DNA from: Solicoccozyma terricola | Taxonomy: Eukaryota; Basidiomycota; Tremellomycetes; Filobasidiales; Piskurozymaceae | DNA: 64,000 nt | NCBI GenBank assembly: GCA_001600875.1 | Contig: BCLD01000021.1 | Coordinates: 229,892 to 293,891, forward strand | Reading direction: 5' to 3' | In this document: positions 25,741 to 38,400 of the stretch, in pieces | How the letters are laid out: every line of letters starts with the position of its first letter | How positions within the stretch are numbered: the first letter of the stretch is position 1 | The notes under the pieces: model-generated | The model's database searches: none | Told to the model about the DNA's origin: nothing | Seen by the model: only the letters and a program-made list of their open reading frames with translations | Program-made: the position numbers and the translations under genes

Positions 25741-27055
25741 TTACATCCTCGACTTGCTCTCCATCATCCTTCCCTCTTCCCACATAGTCTGACCAGAACA
25801 AGCGCAAACCGTTTTCTAAACGCGAAAAAGAGACAAGTCGGGAAAGGGAATAAGAATCAGATGGTCCACATTCTCCTCCCCACCCAACTCACCTCATTCC
25901 CCCAAGCTCCAGACGATCTTGCAATAACACCAGCTAAAATCCCTAATCTCCCCTTCCTAAACCCTTTCAAACCCTCATTCAAAATCTGACTTTCTTTCCC
26001 CGTCCCTTCCAACCCTCCACTCTTTTCTATAACTGGTTCAATAACCATCGCTCTCCCTATAATATCCCATAATCCAATCGGTAATTCAATAAATGAATCA
26101 GCATATCCAGTTTCAACATCTGGTGATATTCTCGTTATTGATATTTTCGGTTTCCCAGTACTTCTAGGAGGATCAGAAAGATCTCCTGTTGAAGAGACAT
26201 ATACGTCGTATTCTTGTGATGGTGATGGTGACGGTTGTTGTTGTTCATTCGATGAATCGGTTATAGGATATCCAGGAAATCGAACTGTTAGATCTAATAG
26301 CATTAAAAGAGGTGATGTTGAAACTTGAACCATTCGAGCAATTCCATGAACTTGTTGAGTGTATTCTTCTCCGGATATCACGGATGAATCAGTATTTCCT
26401 TGATTTAATGAGGTTAAAGGTGTTTCAAGAATAGCAACAGCTGCTCCTTCGTGTGTTCCTGTGTAAAGTACGGTTAGATTTTCCCCACCACATCATTAGT
26501 TGGTTGATAACACGCCGGGGGCGGGGGAAGGAAGAACATGTTGAATAAAACAAACCTGAAGCATTTCCAGCACCACGTACTAATACTTGTCTTCCAGTTG
26601 CTTTCAAAGCTTTAGATACGATCGATGGAGGAGCTGTATAATGTTGGAAAAGGAATTCCCCGAATTTTAGATTCATGATCGGATGCGTAGGAGGGTATAA
26701 AGAGGTTGAGGAAACCCTCACCACCTACCTCTACCGGTTACTACCACTTGTTTCGTTGATAGATCGATATCACATCGATCTACACCTGGAACATCTTTCA
26801 ATGCCTGTTTAACATCATTCACGCACTGTATGTGGATTGATTCCGAAACGGGGAATTGAATTGGTTATCACGATGCCAAAAGCGGGGAATGTTGGAAGTG
26901 CGAAAAGTAGCGAGTAAAAAGAGAAAAACTCACAGATTCGCAAGTCATTTCTACTGCGAACTCGGTCTGTTTGTGTGTTGTGTGTGGTTGAGATTCTGGT
27001 CAATGAGAAGAAAGATGGATGGGAGTGGGAGTGGGGTACTTGCCTTGAACGACAT
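25741..27055 (-). CDS. CCS1: Copper chaperone for superoxide dismutase
   Basis: Delivers Cu(I) and oxidises the disulfide of Cu/Zn superoxide dismutase in the cytosol. All three family domains are visible. Domain I (HMA fold) has the copper site MTCES|C, split by an intron, then VNDVKQALKDVPGVDRCDID. Domain II (SOD1-like) runs from GRQVLVRGAGNASGTHEGA to TGYADSFIELPIGLWDIIGR. Domain III has the essential CXC motif in KTVCACSGQTMWEEG. That motif sits in a separate last exon (25741-25815), reached only by splicing the intron 25816-25892; without it the frame ends MWTI and lacks CXC. The first coding exon is just 12 nt (MSFK, 27044-27055) and the next intron (26967-27043) has a GC donor (AAG|GCAAGT). 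It is transcribed divergently from the zinc-finger gene. Confidence 0.9.
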
Positions 27056-28106
27056 GGAGGCGAGTGATTGTACCATTGGTGGGATGGGTAAAGTATGGGA
27101 TGGGATGGATGGATGGGATGGATGGATATGGAATGGATGATATAGGATGACTCACCCTTCGGTCTCTCTCCCCTTCCCACGCTGCCACGTCATTCCCATT
27201 CCCATCCCTCCCCTCCGTTACCCTCCCTCCGGCACTGACACGTCATTCATTGCCCTCCCCCCCAGCCCCGCCTTCCCCCCCGCCATCCACCGTGAGAAAC
27301 TTGACCCTCCCCGCGGTTCATTCCCCCTCATCCACCTCATCCCCCCCCCCTCACCATCTCCGTTCATCCATCCCATACATCCCACCCCATACATCACACA
27401 ACACACCACCATCACCAACACACACCACCACCCCTTCCCCCACCTACGTCGATCAACCCACACTTCCCCCACCCTCCCGCGTCGGAACATCAGTCGTTGG
27501 TCAACCCTTTGAACAACTTTTGACCGGAGCGTAAGACGTAAGCTTCCGGACCTCTCCCAACCCCAGAGGTGAGGCGGAAGGCTGGTTATCACGTTTCCTA
27601 TCGTTGACGTATTGAGGATCTGACCTTTTTTGACTCTTTTTTTTCCCCCCCCCTTCTCTTGTTTACGACTATCCCCCCCCCCCCTCCCCGGTCCTTATCC
27701 ATCCTTATCATCATCTACTTTTGTGATTCTTCACAACGCATTCGGGTAGACATTTCAAAACAAACCATAGACACATCCCACCTCCCAAACCCCCTCTATG
27801 GCTCTACCTCTTGAACTACTTCTTTAAAAAACACCAATAGCCCCCTTCCCCCTTCCTCCAAAACCTTTCCGCATCCTATCGCAACAACAACAACAACAAC
27901 AACCTCACATCCGCACATCCCACTAACCCTTTCCTCGTTCAAACCCAACCCCCCACCCCCACCCCCCCAAAACTACCCCTTCAACCGGTGTCTAACATCT
28001 GCCCAAGCTGGCTTCCCTGCTGTTATCCAGGAGGGATCGTCATCCCGACCTGACACAACAACAACAACAACACCAACAACAACGACAACAACAAGCGCGA
28101 TCAAGC
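27056..28106. other. Divergent promoter/leader region, low complexity
   Basis: The 1.05 kb between CCS1 and the zinc-finger gene. It has a (GGGAT)n-like patch near 27095-27125, C-rich and pyrimidine-rich blocks (27240-27360, 27640-27690), and CAA-repeat clusters at about 27880-27905 and 28055-28095. The (CAA)n clusters continue into the N-terminal coding region, consistent with a long 5' leader of the zinc-finger gene or an unannotated upstream exon. No other gene is seen. Confidence 0.5.
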
Positions 28107-31100
28107 TTGGTTTATCATCGTTTGATTCCTTCTACGGGTTTGAATTTGATAAAGACGGAGAAGACGACGGTGAAGACGGTGGTGAAGAAGACGGAGAAGG
28201 AGAAGAAGGGATTTTATACGACTTGGGAAGCGATTAGTTCGTGTGAGAGTATTGAGAGTTTGTTAGAGGGAGAAGAATCAAACTACGAAGGAAATAGTGG
28301 GGAGATAAAAGGGTTTAAATCTTCTTCTTCTTCTTCTTCTTCTTCTTCTTCATCTTCTTTGGTATTTCGATTGGAGGAACAACAACAACCACGACAAGAG
28401 AAGATTTGTGTCTCAGCAACAACAACGACAACATCACCAACAACATCATCACAACAATCAAAGATCACTTTCAATATTCGAAATATCAAATCGATTTTAA
28501 TCAATAGTTTGTTAAGTGGGAATTCGTGTAACCCGAACTCAAAAGAACGTGTTGGTTTTGCGACGACGACGACGACGACATCATCATCATCGAAGAATAT
28601 CATGTCTAGAGTTCCACCATCCGTTAACAACGATACAGACATGTTCCTAACTCAACCACCACCACCACCGCCACAACCACCACAACAACAACAACAACAA
28701 CAACAACAACCTACAGTATCTGATATGAACTCATTCTGGAACGATGCAATGTTCAGTGCATCAGGTATGGAAGGAGAGGAATTTGATGATTCGGCAGTGG
28801 TGGAAGGAGGGTTTAAGATGGATTTGGGTGGGGATGGGATGGAGTTGTTTGATGGTGTAGGTTGGAGGGATTGGTGAGTTGTTAGGGAAGAGGTGGGGGG
28901 AGGGGGGGGGGGTTGGAATGAGCGTAAGAAGCTGAATGGACTGACCAACCTCCGTCCTCCCCCCCCCCCCCCCCCCCCCCGCGGCAGCATTCCAACATCT
29001 CCAATTCAATCCCCAGCTATGAACTCTACAAAACCTCTTCCACTCGCATCTGATTCTCCTGCTGTTCCGTCATACGACTCATTCGAAGGTAATACATTCG
29101 AAGCTAATCACTCGTCGTTCGGTACTACGACGTCTGCTGCGAAAGGTTCAGGTTCAGTTGGTGCGACGACGGCAGCGGTGGCGGCGGCGGGTGTCGATGA
29201 GATGTTATACCGTATGGGAGTCGGTTCTACTACCGCTGGAGGTAGTGATATCTCGAATTCAGCTTCGACTTCTCCACCGTCTAGTATGACTAATCAATTG
29301 AGGAGACAAGCGACGAAGATGACGGGTTCGGGGAGTGGAGCTTCAACGATCTCTCCTTCTTCTCCGTTGAGTCGATCGCCGAAGATGGGTGGTGGTGGTG
29401 GTGGTTCAGCAAGTAATGGATCTCCACGCATGTCAACTACTCCAACTCCCGTTCAGTCATTCGCCACACCCACGGCTTTCCATGGTCCTTCTCCACTAGG
29501 TAGATACTACCTCTCGAAGAATGATCCTAATCACGCTTTGGCACTACCAATCACTGCCACTGGTGGTGGTCTTGCCTCTTCTGGATCTCCCGTTATTCCT
29601 AACCTTCCACCTGTCAATCTCGCACACGCTACTCAAGGTGGAATGGTCGAAGCTTCTCCAACTCTCAGCTTGGCTAGCGATGAAACCTTTGTCCCGATAG
29701 ATGGTCAAGTTGGCGGTGGCGACGGCGGTATGGGAGCGATGTTCCCTTCAATGTCTAGAGTCACTTCTCGAGGTTTAGGATCACACCAAGGATTGTTGCA
29801 TCCTCATCAAGTTCCGTTACCTCCCAGTCCAGCTGTTGGGATTCCTCAAGCGAATTTCGACGGCGGAGTCACGAGTCCACTCGCACGACGTGTTGAAACT
29901 TTCTCCGGTGGAGCGATGGACACTTTCACTTTCGAGGACGTCTCAGGTGGACCATCTGGTCTCGCTAGGTCTCGTCAAGATCGTAAAGACACCTCGGAAT
30001 CCATAAAGTCTTTCGCATCTTCCATGTCGACATCATCGGAAGAAGAAGATCTTACATCGCCAATGATCTTACCCGATACATCCATGTCTCGTCGTAAGAA
30101 CAGCTTTGGGTCCAGTCCTAGATTCACAACTTCCCCACGAAGCCCTCTTATCGGCGGTGTTCCTGGGGCATCCCCGAAGCAAGGTCGAAACTTCTTCGGA
30201 CCCATCCCGATGGATTCGTCTTTCACGTTTCAGATACGACCTGCTGTTCCTTCTCAAGGTGGACAAGCCATTCCAGCAAAGTCAATCAATAAACCTCGCA
30301 CCCAATCCACGACCACACGACCGGAGCGTCCCGGTTTCCCTCCCATGTCCAGCTCGAGTTCCGACCCTGGAGACTCGGATGAGGATTTCGTAGATAACGG
30401 AAGCGATATCGACTTGCCGCAGAGGAAAGGTGGTCGAGTACGTCGTCACGCAGCTGCAGGTGGCCTCGCTGATGCTGGCGAGCGAGCTTCCGGCCGCTCT
30501 AATGGTGGAGGCGGCGGCGGTGGTGGTGGTGGCGGCGGCGGTGGCTACAGCGGGAGGTCAACCGGCACCCGCTCTCATTCCATCACGGTTGGCGGTAGCG
30601 GTTACACAGACGAGGTCTCTTACGGTGGTGTTGGCGGTAACGGTTTCGGTGGATCCGATGAATCCGATTCCGACGACGACGATCACAAGAAACGAGGTGT
30701 CCCCGATAAGGGTCCTCAGGATGGCCCGGCGCCTCGCAAGAAGAACGGCAAGGGCAAGGAGAAGGACGGAAAGAATGGCGAGGAAGATCCTCACAACGCT
30801 TCGGCCTCTGAGGATGAGGGTGGACACAAGAAGCGAAAGCTTGCCGGCGCTTCCGGATCACCAGCTGCTTCTCGAGATGGCGCTCCTGAACAGTCAAACA
30901 AGAAGAGGAGGTCGATCGTTGGCGAAGGCGAAGTGGTCTGTGATTACGTTGAGATGGAACCGGTGAGCTACCTTTCACTTGCTGCTGTCGCCGTTCAACA
31001 TCCCACACTGACGCACTCCCCACCTCTTCAGCCATACAACGTCTGTGGCAGTCACTTTCACCGCACGTACGACTTGCAGCGCCACCGGGAGACTATTCAT

Positions 31101-31459
31101 GCCCGAAACGAAGGTCGCTTGGTCGCCCGTGGCAAGCTGAAGTTGGAAGATGCGAAGCAGTTCTTGGCCTTTGGACAGCCTCAGATCGTGAGTGGGCCTG
31201 TTGATAACCAGACAATGCCGGTGGGAACTGACGATGTTACCCTTCGTCCAACAGGAATGGCCTTGCCCGTACAATTGTGGTCAAATCTTCTCGAGGTGCG
31301 TCACTTGGGAGACTTTTGTACCAGACCGTTACTGACTTGGGCTCATTCACGTTTTGTAGGAAGGATGCGATGCAAAGGCACGTCAAGACGAAACATCAGG
31401 CGGCACCATTACCCCCGGCTGCCGCTTCACCAGCCACGTCTGCTGCACCACCAAGTTAA
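28107..31459 (+). CDS. C2H2 zinc-finger transcription factor, large and low-complexity
   Basis: The first exon (28107-28873) carries poly-Ser, poly-Thr, polyPro and polyGln runs. MSRVPPSVNNDTDMFLTQPP at 28601 is an attractive alternative start. An intron whose acceptor follows a 22-C tract (28959-28980) leads to a long Ser/Pro/Gly-rich exon from SIPTSPIQSPAMNS. Near residues 750-830 (30490-30880) are a poly-Gly run, an acidic patch and a basic region (KKRKLAGASG, NKKRRS) that suits nuclear localisation. The zinc fingers are at the C-terminus, split by three introns. Finger 1 is PYNVCGSHFHRTYDLQRH then ETIH. Finger 2 is CPYNCGQIFSRKDAMQRH then VKTKH. The protein ends ATSAAPPS at 31459. Finger 1 lacks the usual first Cys (Tyr stands there). 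I cannot assign targets or an ortholog. Confidence 0.8.
28959..28980. repeat. Poly-C tract (22 nt)
   Basis: Forms the pyrimidine tract just before the acceptor (GCGGCAG, ending 28987) of the first intron in the zinc-finger gene. A G-rich block (28896-28912) lies in the same intron. Confidence 0.9.
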
Positions 31460-31610
31460 AGTTAGAAAATTTAGAGAGAAGCCAATCTAGTTAGTAGGGG
31501 TTTTGTAGCGGGAAGCTTTGAATTCGTCTCTTTTTTTTCCTTTTCCTGTTCCGAGTCTAATCAATCATGTATATCCTGGATCGTGGACCCGAGTTATTAC
31601 AAACGTTCGA

Positions 31611-34600
31611 TTAACCCCAAGTTACATGTTTACCCTCGTCCACTTTCGGGACGCCAACCCATTGCCAGACCTCCCACACGGCGCCATCGTTGAGCACCTT
31701 CTCAAGCTGCTGGACATTGGCGTTTTGATGGACGATCGGCTCGACTCTAGACCACAATCTTTGACGCCGCGTGATATTGTGCTCATCGGCAAGGACGAGG
31801 TCACGAAGTTGAGCTGGTGCAATCCAGGGTTCGGTGGTCTTGAATTCATCAGTTCGGGAGTAGTAATCCTGTAGACCGGACCCCCATCAGCCCTACTCGG
31901 AATCGCGAGTAGACCTATCCGCACTCACTTGATCTTGCAATTTCTTAAGGGAAAGGTCGATGAGCTGCTTGACCTTGGCATCTTCCTTGCCTCGAGCTTG
32001 GAATTTGGCTTTCAGATACAGAAACAGGGCGATGGTCAAGATGGTGCCTGTCAATGAATGAGGTCAGTTTCTCGGTTGTGTCCCGTCCCCTCGTCCTGCA
32101 CTCACCTGACAACTCGGTACGGTAGTTGGCCATCCTCTGCAACGCTGCGAGTTTCGCACGACATTGCCAAGGCATGATGGCACGCGTGGCAACGAGATAA
32201 GAAGTTCCACTGCGAATAAGGCCCGTAAATCAGCATGTTGGGCGAGGCAGCATCACGCAGAGCACTCACAACTCGTCGGTGTAACCCTTGAGATTGCCGT
32301 GCATGACCAGGTCCTGAATAGCATCATCCAAGGCTTTCTCCCAGGCAGATGCGGAGTATGCATCCTCCTGTCAAACACCAAACCATCAGCCAAAAAAAAA
32401 AAAGCTTCCACTTGTCGAATCGGTCATATCAAAACTCACATTGCGCTTGGCAATGAAACGAGCTCGAAGGTCGTTTTCCTTCTCGCCATAAACCTCCGCT
32501 TCCGGCAGGTTCTTGTCGCTCGACGTCTTTCGCCCGATCTTCCACCAGTCCTTGAGATTCGCCGCGTTGCAAACGATCTGACCTTTCCCGGTGGCCAACT
32601 CCGTCTCGATGTCGACAGCGATGGCATTGGCAAGCTCGGCAACAGCCGAGTCCAGGATGCATCGGGATGGGAATGCCACGGGACCGATGAAAGGTAAGCC
32701 ATTCAGCACGGGGTTCAGGAAGGCCAGCGGCGCTTTCTCCTCCAGATAACCTTCTGCACAGGTCAAGAGTTTGCCGTCTTCGCATGTGCCGAGGATAGGA
32801 CAGGCGGTACATGCATCTGGATGAGGGACGATGTCAAACCAGTCCACGCCATCGCAGATAAGGAGCTCGCTCTCAGGATTAGCTTCTCGTAGGCGATGGT
32901 TCTCGACCTCGCATAATTCTAAACGCTGTTGACGGAGTTTCGAAGCTTGAACGTGACGCGCAAGGAGAATGCTGTTAGTGCTTGCGCCATCATCGCAATA
33001 TCCAATCGAAGCAGATTCTGCCTGGTACTGCCATAATCTGAATCCGGAGCTCGCGAGGATACCGAGTAGGATAGCAGGCCTTAGCCAGCCGATAGAGTGA
33101 CTCGCAGCGTCGTCGCCCGAAACAACGGGTCTTAGCATTGCGCTCTTGGTAGGAGACGGTTGGATCACCTCCGACTGCCTGATGTCCACATCATCATCCA
33201 GCCTCTTGCTCTCCTTCAATCTCTCACTCGGCTGCTTCTCCGCGACCCTCTGCTCCATCGAGGCTTTGGTAGGCGTCCTAGGATTCTGTATGGTAGGCGC
33301 TAACTTTCTCAGCGGACTAGCCTTGTTGTCAGTGGCGGAATTCGGCGAGGATGGAGATTCGATCTGCCAATGCTCAAATTCGCTCTGGGTGAAAGACGTG
33401 GGCATGCCGCTCGAGGCGGAAATCTTGGTAGGGTCTGAGAGTCTTCGGTCTGGTCCACTGAGGTGTGACTACGTGAGTAGGGGGAAAGTAAGTAAGTTTT
33501 GAGTGACCAGATTACTAGTTTTTCTGAGCCTGCGCCCGCACCTTGCGATGTTTCCTCTCCTTCATGGACGCAGCAACGTTGGGACTACCTTCACCACCGC
33601 TTTGGAAAGGATTCGCGTCGGAGAATCCGGACTCTTCACGAGACATCCGAGGCTGTGGCGAGGTGGGAAACCATTCAATCAGCTTTCTAAATGGTAACAA
33701 CAGGATGAACGCGATCGCACCTTCTTGCGTCCTACTTCGGGAGCAGTGACCTTCGATAAGATGTAAAGACCAGGTGAGTCAAGAGTTCTTGAGCAATTAT
33801 CACAACCACCGACCTACCTCCAACTGACTCTTCCCAACCTTGACCCCACCTCTTTCCTCATCCTCCTCCGGTTCACTCTCCTCCCGTAACATACCCACGC
33901 TTGGAACCTTCCTCAAGCCTTTCTTACCCTCATCAGGTGCTAACAAAGAGGTGGGAGCAGAAACTGACTTTCTCATCCCGGTGGTCAGACCAGAGACGGA
34001 CGTGGTGCTTGAGCTCGAATTGGGAGCGGCGGATCGACGAGCGGTACGGGATGTAGACGGTGGTTCAGTGGATGGTTGATGCGCGGATGGAGTTGCGGAG
34101 ACACGACGGGATTGACGACGGGGCTGGGATAGTCGGTGAACGTAATCATTAGTACATACTTGATCAGGGCGAACCGTCTAGAGAAACTCACAGGAGCTTT
34201 CTCAACATTTTCATCCTGATCTTCATCTTCTCCACCAGCTTCGGCTCCAGCATCAATATCACTAGCTGGCATGGCTGATTTCCTTCCTCGCTTGACTGTA
34301 GGTTGCCGGGTTCGCTTTGCGGCAACTGCAGGAGGCTGTGACGAAGTTGCAGAGATGGCCATCAATAATCTCACTCTTCTCAGATTAGTAGCAAACACAA
34401 TGCTTACCTCGACAGGATGACCATCGTTCCCGATCTCAGTAATGCCAGCACTGGACGGCTTGACTCCCGTGTGTTTCTTCAAGATCTTCTGAGAGTGGCA
34501 TTGTCCTTAACGTCAGACCGCCGGCTGTGTCACCAAACCGTATACCTCTCCCGACTCACACTAGCCTTGGATTGTACATGATCCTCGAAAAGTGCGACAA

Positions 34601-34905
34601 GATCGGCTTTCTTGGCTGTCGCAGTCGGACTTATGTTGTATTGCAAGAGTATGCCACTATTTGTTTACATAAAGCAGCAGCAGGCTCAGCGGGGTGTAAA
34701 AATCGGGGTAGTGCCGCGGACGGGGAGAATAAGTTTGATAATACACTCACCGCAGCTGTGCGATCTGCAGCAGGAGGGACGATAGGTGATGGTCAGCTAT
34801 GGTTAGTTCGTCGACGTGGAACCGTAGTCCTTCCAAACTTGCCTTGAGACTGTTTCCGTCGAAATCAGGCGCGAGATAGACCTCGGCCGACGGGACACTG
34901 GACAT
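31611..34905 (-). CDS. SRC1: Inner nuclear membrane protein, Src1/Heh/Man1 type
   Basis: Anchors chromatin at the inner nuclear membrane and takes part in nuclear pore and envelope quality control in yeasts. Residues 1-65 form the HeH/LEM-like domain: VYLAPDFDGNSLK, IAQLRGILLQYNISPTATAK, KADLVALFEDHV. A basic/acidic disordered region follows (TRQPTVKRGRKSAMP; EDEDQDENVEK), then FSDANPFQSGGEGSP, a segment usual in Src1-type proteins. Transmembrane segment 1 is GWLRPAILLGILASSGF and segment 2 is TILTIALFLYLKAKF. The lumenal loop between them is Cys-rich (CTACPILGTCEDGKLLTC). After segment 2 comes the Man1-Src1p C-terminal winged-helix region (TEPWIAPAQLRDLVLAD; VWEVWQWVG). Intron 1 (34765-34842) is GC-AG and exon 2 is only 14 nt (34751-34764), yet both keep the HeH domain exactly in frame. 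Ends HVTWG* at 31611. Confidence 0.88.
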
Positions 34906-35406
34906 GATGATGAGCGTTTAGGCAGTGTGAGAAGCGGGTAGTGTGTGTGCTCCCTCCGCTGGCCGCTCGATGTCCCGATAGAATGGTAATATGTTGAAGC
35001 AAACGGATTGATGCGAGTTGTTTGGACTCTGGACTTTGTTGATTGTTATTGTTGGGAGATCACGTGATTCAATGATTCAACTTCAAATGTCACTTCTCGC
35101 TTTGGCCCCAAGGCTTGGACATGTATGACAGCCTTCTGTACCTGTGGGACATAGTGCTGGGATGGTCTAGCTCTCTACCTTCCCTTCATCCTCTCTAGTA
35201 TATAATCATCAAATAGGAGATTGGACCATTATTTACATCTCATCTTACACCAAATCGCAACAGAGTGTTGACTTTTCGTCCCTGACGTATATTTGTTGGG
35301 ATCATGTCATCAACGATGCAGTTTCTCTCATGGCTACGTAATTGCTTGGGGAGGGGGGAGCGGGGGGGGGGGGGGGGGGGTGTTATCTCTCGTTGCTTCG
35401 TCGTCA
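34906..35406. other. Spacer between SRC1 promoter and PMT2 3' end
   Basis: Contains the upstream region of the Src1-type gene and the 3' untranslated region of PMT2, including a 19-G tract at 35362-35380. No other gene is seen. Confidence 0.6.
35362..35380. repeat. Poly-G tract (19 nt)
   Basis: Lies 27 bp downstream of the PMT2 stop codon on the minus strand, where it is poly-C in the transcript's 3' untranslated region. Confidence 0.9.
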
Positions 35407-38400
35407 TTAAAGGCCTGCGTCATATATCTGTGACAAGGGGGACAAAGTATCAGGGTCAGTGCGCCGCGCGACTGGTTGCAATCGTTTCCACACCGCTGAC
35501 CACTCACATTCCAGCTCTTTCTCCATCCCAACCCCCAATGCTTTGACATCGGTCCATCCATACCGAACGCTACTACCCTAAACCACCAGAAACATCCAAT
35601 GATTGCCCCGCTGGCCATCCAGAACGCTATAAATCGAGTAGACCTTGAAAGTTTGGAATTTGAGAAGATGAAGGTGTCCAGCATGTGCCCAGCCATGATG
35701 ACTGCGAACCACAGTGTGGGAAGCTAGAGGTGCGAGGTTGGTTAGGTGTTAAACATGATGTGTATGGAAAGCTTGAGCTCACGTAGTGGTGCAAGTATGT
35801 CACTCGACCCATGACCAAGAATGGTACTGAAGAGGAGTATACGTCAGCGAGAACCGCAGTCTGGGGATCCGGTGGGGGGAAACTCACGATAATGGAACAA
35901 CCATCCGTAAAACGCGATCTTACAGACGTAGATGTGATTCTCCCATTGACCTGGAGAAAAGCGTCGAGGTCAGTCATGTCCAAGCCAACGCCAACGCCGT
36001 CGGAACAGAACGCACCGGGCAACCAATCCTTGTACTGCCTCTGCATCCTCATCAAGTAGTACACCATGGCGAAACCTGCCACAATCAGACTGATCGAACT
36101 GCCCCACCAAATCACCGGCGTGCCAAGGAGATAATACTTGACTTGGTTCTCGCCCCAACCACACATCCTAAGACCAAGATGCTGGAATGGCCAATCGGTT
36201 GCCTCCGAGGCTAGGATATCGTCCTTGTCGGGGTCAGGAACAAGTGCGTTATTCGAAGTCATCATCGCAACGTTGAGATGCCAGAAGTCTTTGAAGAATG
36301 GCGATCGGTAGAGCTTGACGTCGCCCTTGGGCACTGTTGGGAATTTTTGCGATCAGTAACATCATACAAACATACCCTCACGCAAGGATTGTTCCTCACA
36401 TCTATCATTCCAGTGACTTTCAACATTCCAGTAGGTATGTACGTCCTTTGGATTATTCTGCTTGTCGCAAGACACCTCGAGCTGTTTGAAACCCCACTGT
36501 GGCAATGGTACATTCCCAGCTCGCATGTAGCATCCTAGAGTTTGATGCTTGAACCGAAGTCTTGTCGTCAACGAGTGAATCCGTTCGACATTCTCCCTCT
36601 TGCCTTGGTGCATGTCATCGACCACCTCGACAATCCAGTTGTCGTTTGCATCGCCGATCGAGGAATTGCCATACCCTGAGACCTCCAGGTTGAGCTTGCT
36701 CATCGGTGCGGGAATGTTGTGAGAGTGGATGTTGCGACCGGTGGCAGAGTGGACGAGTCGGATCCGATCACCATCCTGGAGGAATCGGATGGGCGCTTCG
36801 GCGTCATATTGCGGTTCATCCCAGGTCGGCATGACGTGAAAGTGATTATTATCATCCTTGTAGTGGTAGCAGGTGACTTGCTGTTGGTTGGAGCCGACAG
36901 GGTAGGCCTGGACGTGGGAGTGGAGAAGACCTCCTCCGTAGCCGTAGTTCTTGAGCGTGAGCTTGGACCCGAAAGCAATTTCTGTGCGAATAAGGGGAAG
37001 AGTGTCAGCATATACAGGGGCACGAAACCCCCACGGATACATACCAAGAGGACTCTCTGCAAAATCGTTTCCTCGAAGATGCGCCTGGAACAGCGAACTC
37101 ATCTGCGCATCTCCAGGCCCAGACCGATCCAGGATCATGAAGTGGATCTTGAAGGAGGCAACGTAGACGCAGAGTGGAATGAAGATAAGGCAGACGCCCC
37201 GCGCGAGCCAGTGGTAGAAGTACGTTTTCTATGGAAACAGAAAAGGTAAATCTCAGCCTACGGCCGATGTTTACTGTCGAAAAAAGCTCACGTATGGCAT
37301 GCGTAAATCTCCAAGCTTCTCCCAGAGGTCTTCTATAGTGTAGAGTCCTACGAGCGCAGTTACGAATAGGCCGACGAGCTTGACGCTGGGAAAATGGCAG
37401 GTGTGATGTGGTTAGTGAGGTTCGAGGAAAGCCATGATCTCTCCGACGCACCTGCAAACACAGCCGATCGACAGACCAGTGAAGACCAGCCATATCCACC
37501 AATCATCGCCAAAGGAGCTGGTTTAGGTTTTACTGCCAGTCAGCATGATCGTCCACTCTTGGCCAGCAAGCATACGCACTCATGCCGCTCGTTGTGAAAT
37601 TTGACCAATCCAAGCACCGTCGTGAATGTGAAGAACAGAAGCATGGAGTCAAGGAGGATGAATCGGGAGATGACCATCCATCCAACATCTAATCCAGCGT
37701 ATTGCTGCGATGATCAGTATTTATGTAACACGACGACGTACCAACCTCCGGCAACTCACCACACAGCACACACAACGTCACCAAATGCCGTGTCATTTTC
37801 GACCATCCAAACTCTCCCGCGGTCCACCACGCAACTGGGACCATCATCATCCCAAACGAAGCCAAGATGACTCTCATAGCGGTGTAAGGAACATCTGTCG
37901 GATATTGAACCCCGGATTTGAAATCGAATCCTCCACCATAACCGGAGAGAAGACCTGCTAGCCCGACCAGCATTTTTCCGAGAGGTGGGTGGACATCAAA
38001 GTAGAAATCGCGGTTGATGTAGTGAGAGCCGAACTTGCCGAAATGCGCCTGAGGGCCATCGGTCGATCGGGAAACGATAAGCGAGTTGAAGATACTCATT
38101 TAGGTCCGTCAGCAACTCACCTCATCCCATACGACATAGTTTGCCCGCCCAATCTTGTAATATCGTGTCCACATCGAGAGCAGGGTGTAGACGACTGTCC
38201 ACACTAATTCCTCGTGGTAGACCAAGTGGTCCTTCTGTGAATGACAAAGGGGTTAGGATCAATATTTTTTTCGCAATTTTTCGCAATGCCATCATATCCT
38301 AATTCACCCAAGTGATCGGTCTCCGCATAGCGATTGGGGGCAGCCCCCTTCTACCACCTCTTCCCGGACCTGCTTCGAAACCCTTTGAACCCAACGATTT

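Noticed and set aside
25857..25892. CCS1 apparently ending MWTI without the essential CXC motif
   Set aside because: A GT-AG intron (25816-25892) leads to a last exon with KTVCACSGQTMWEEG, so domain III is complete.
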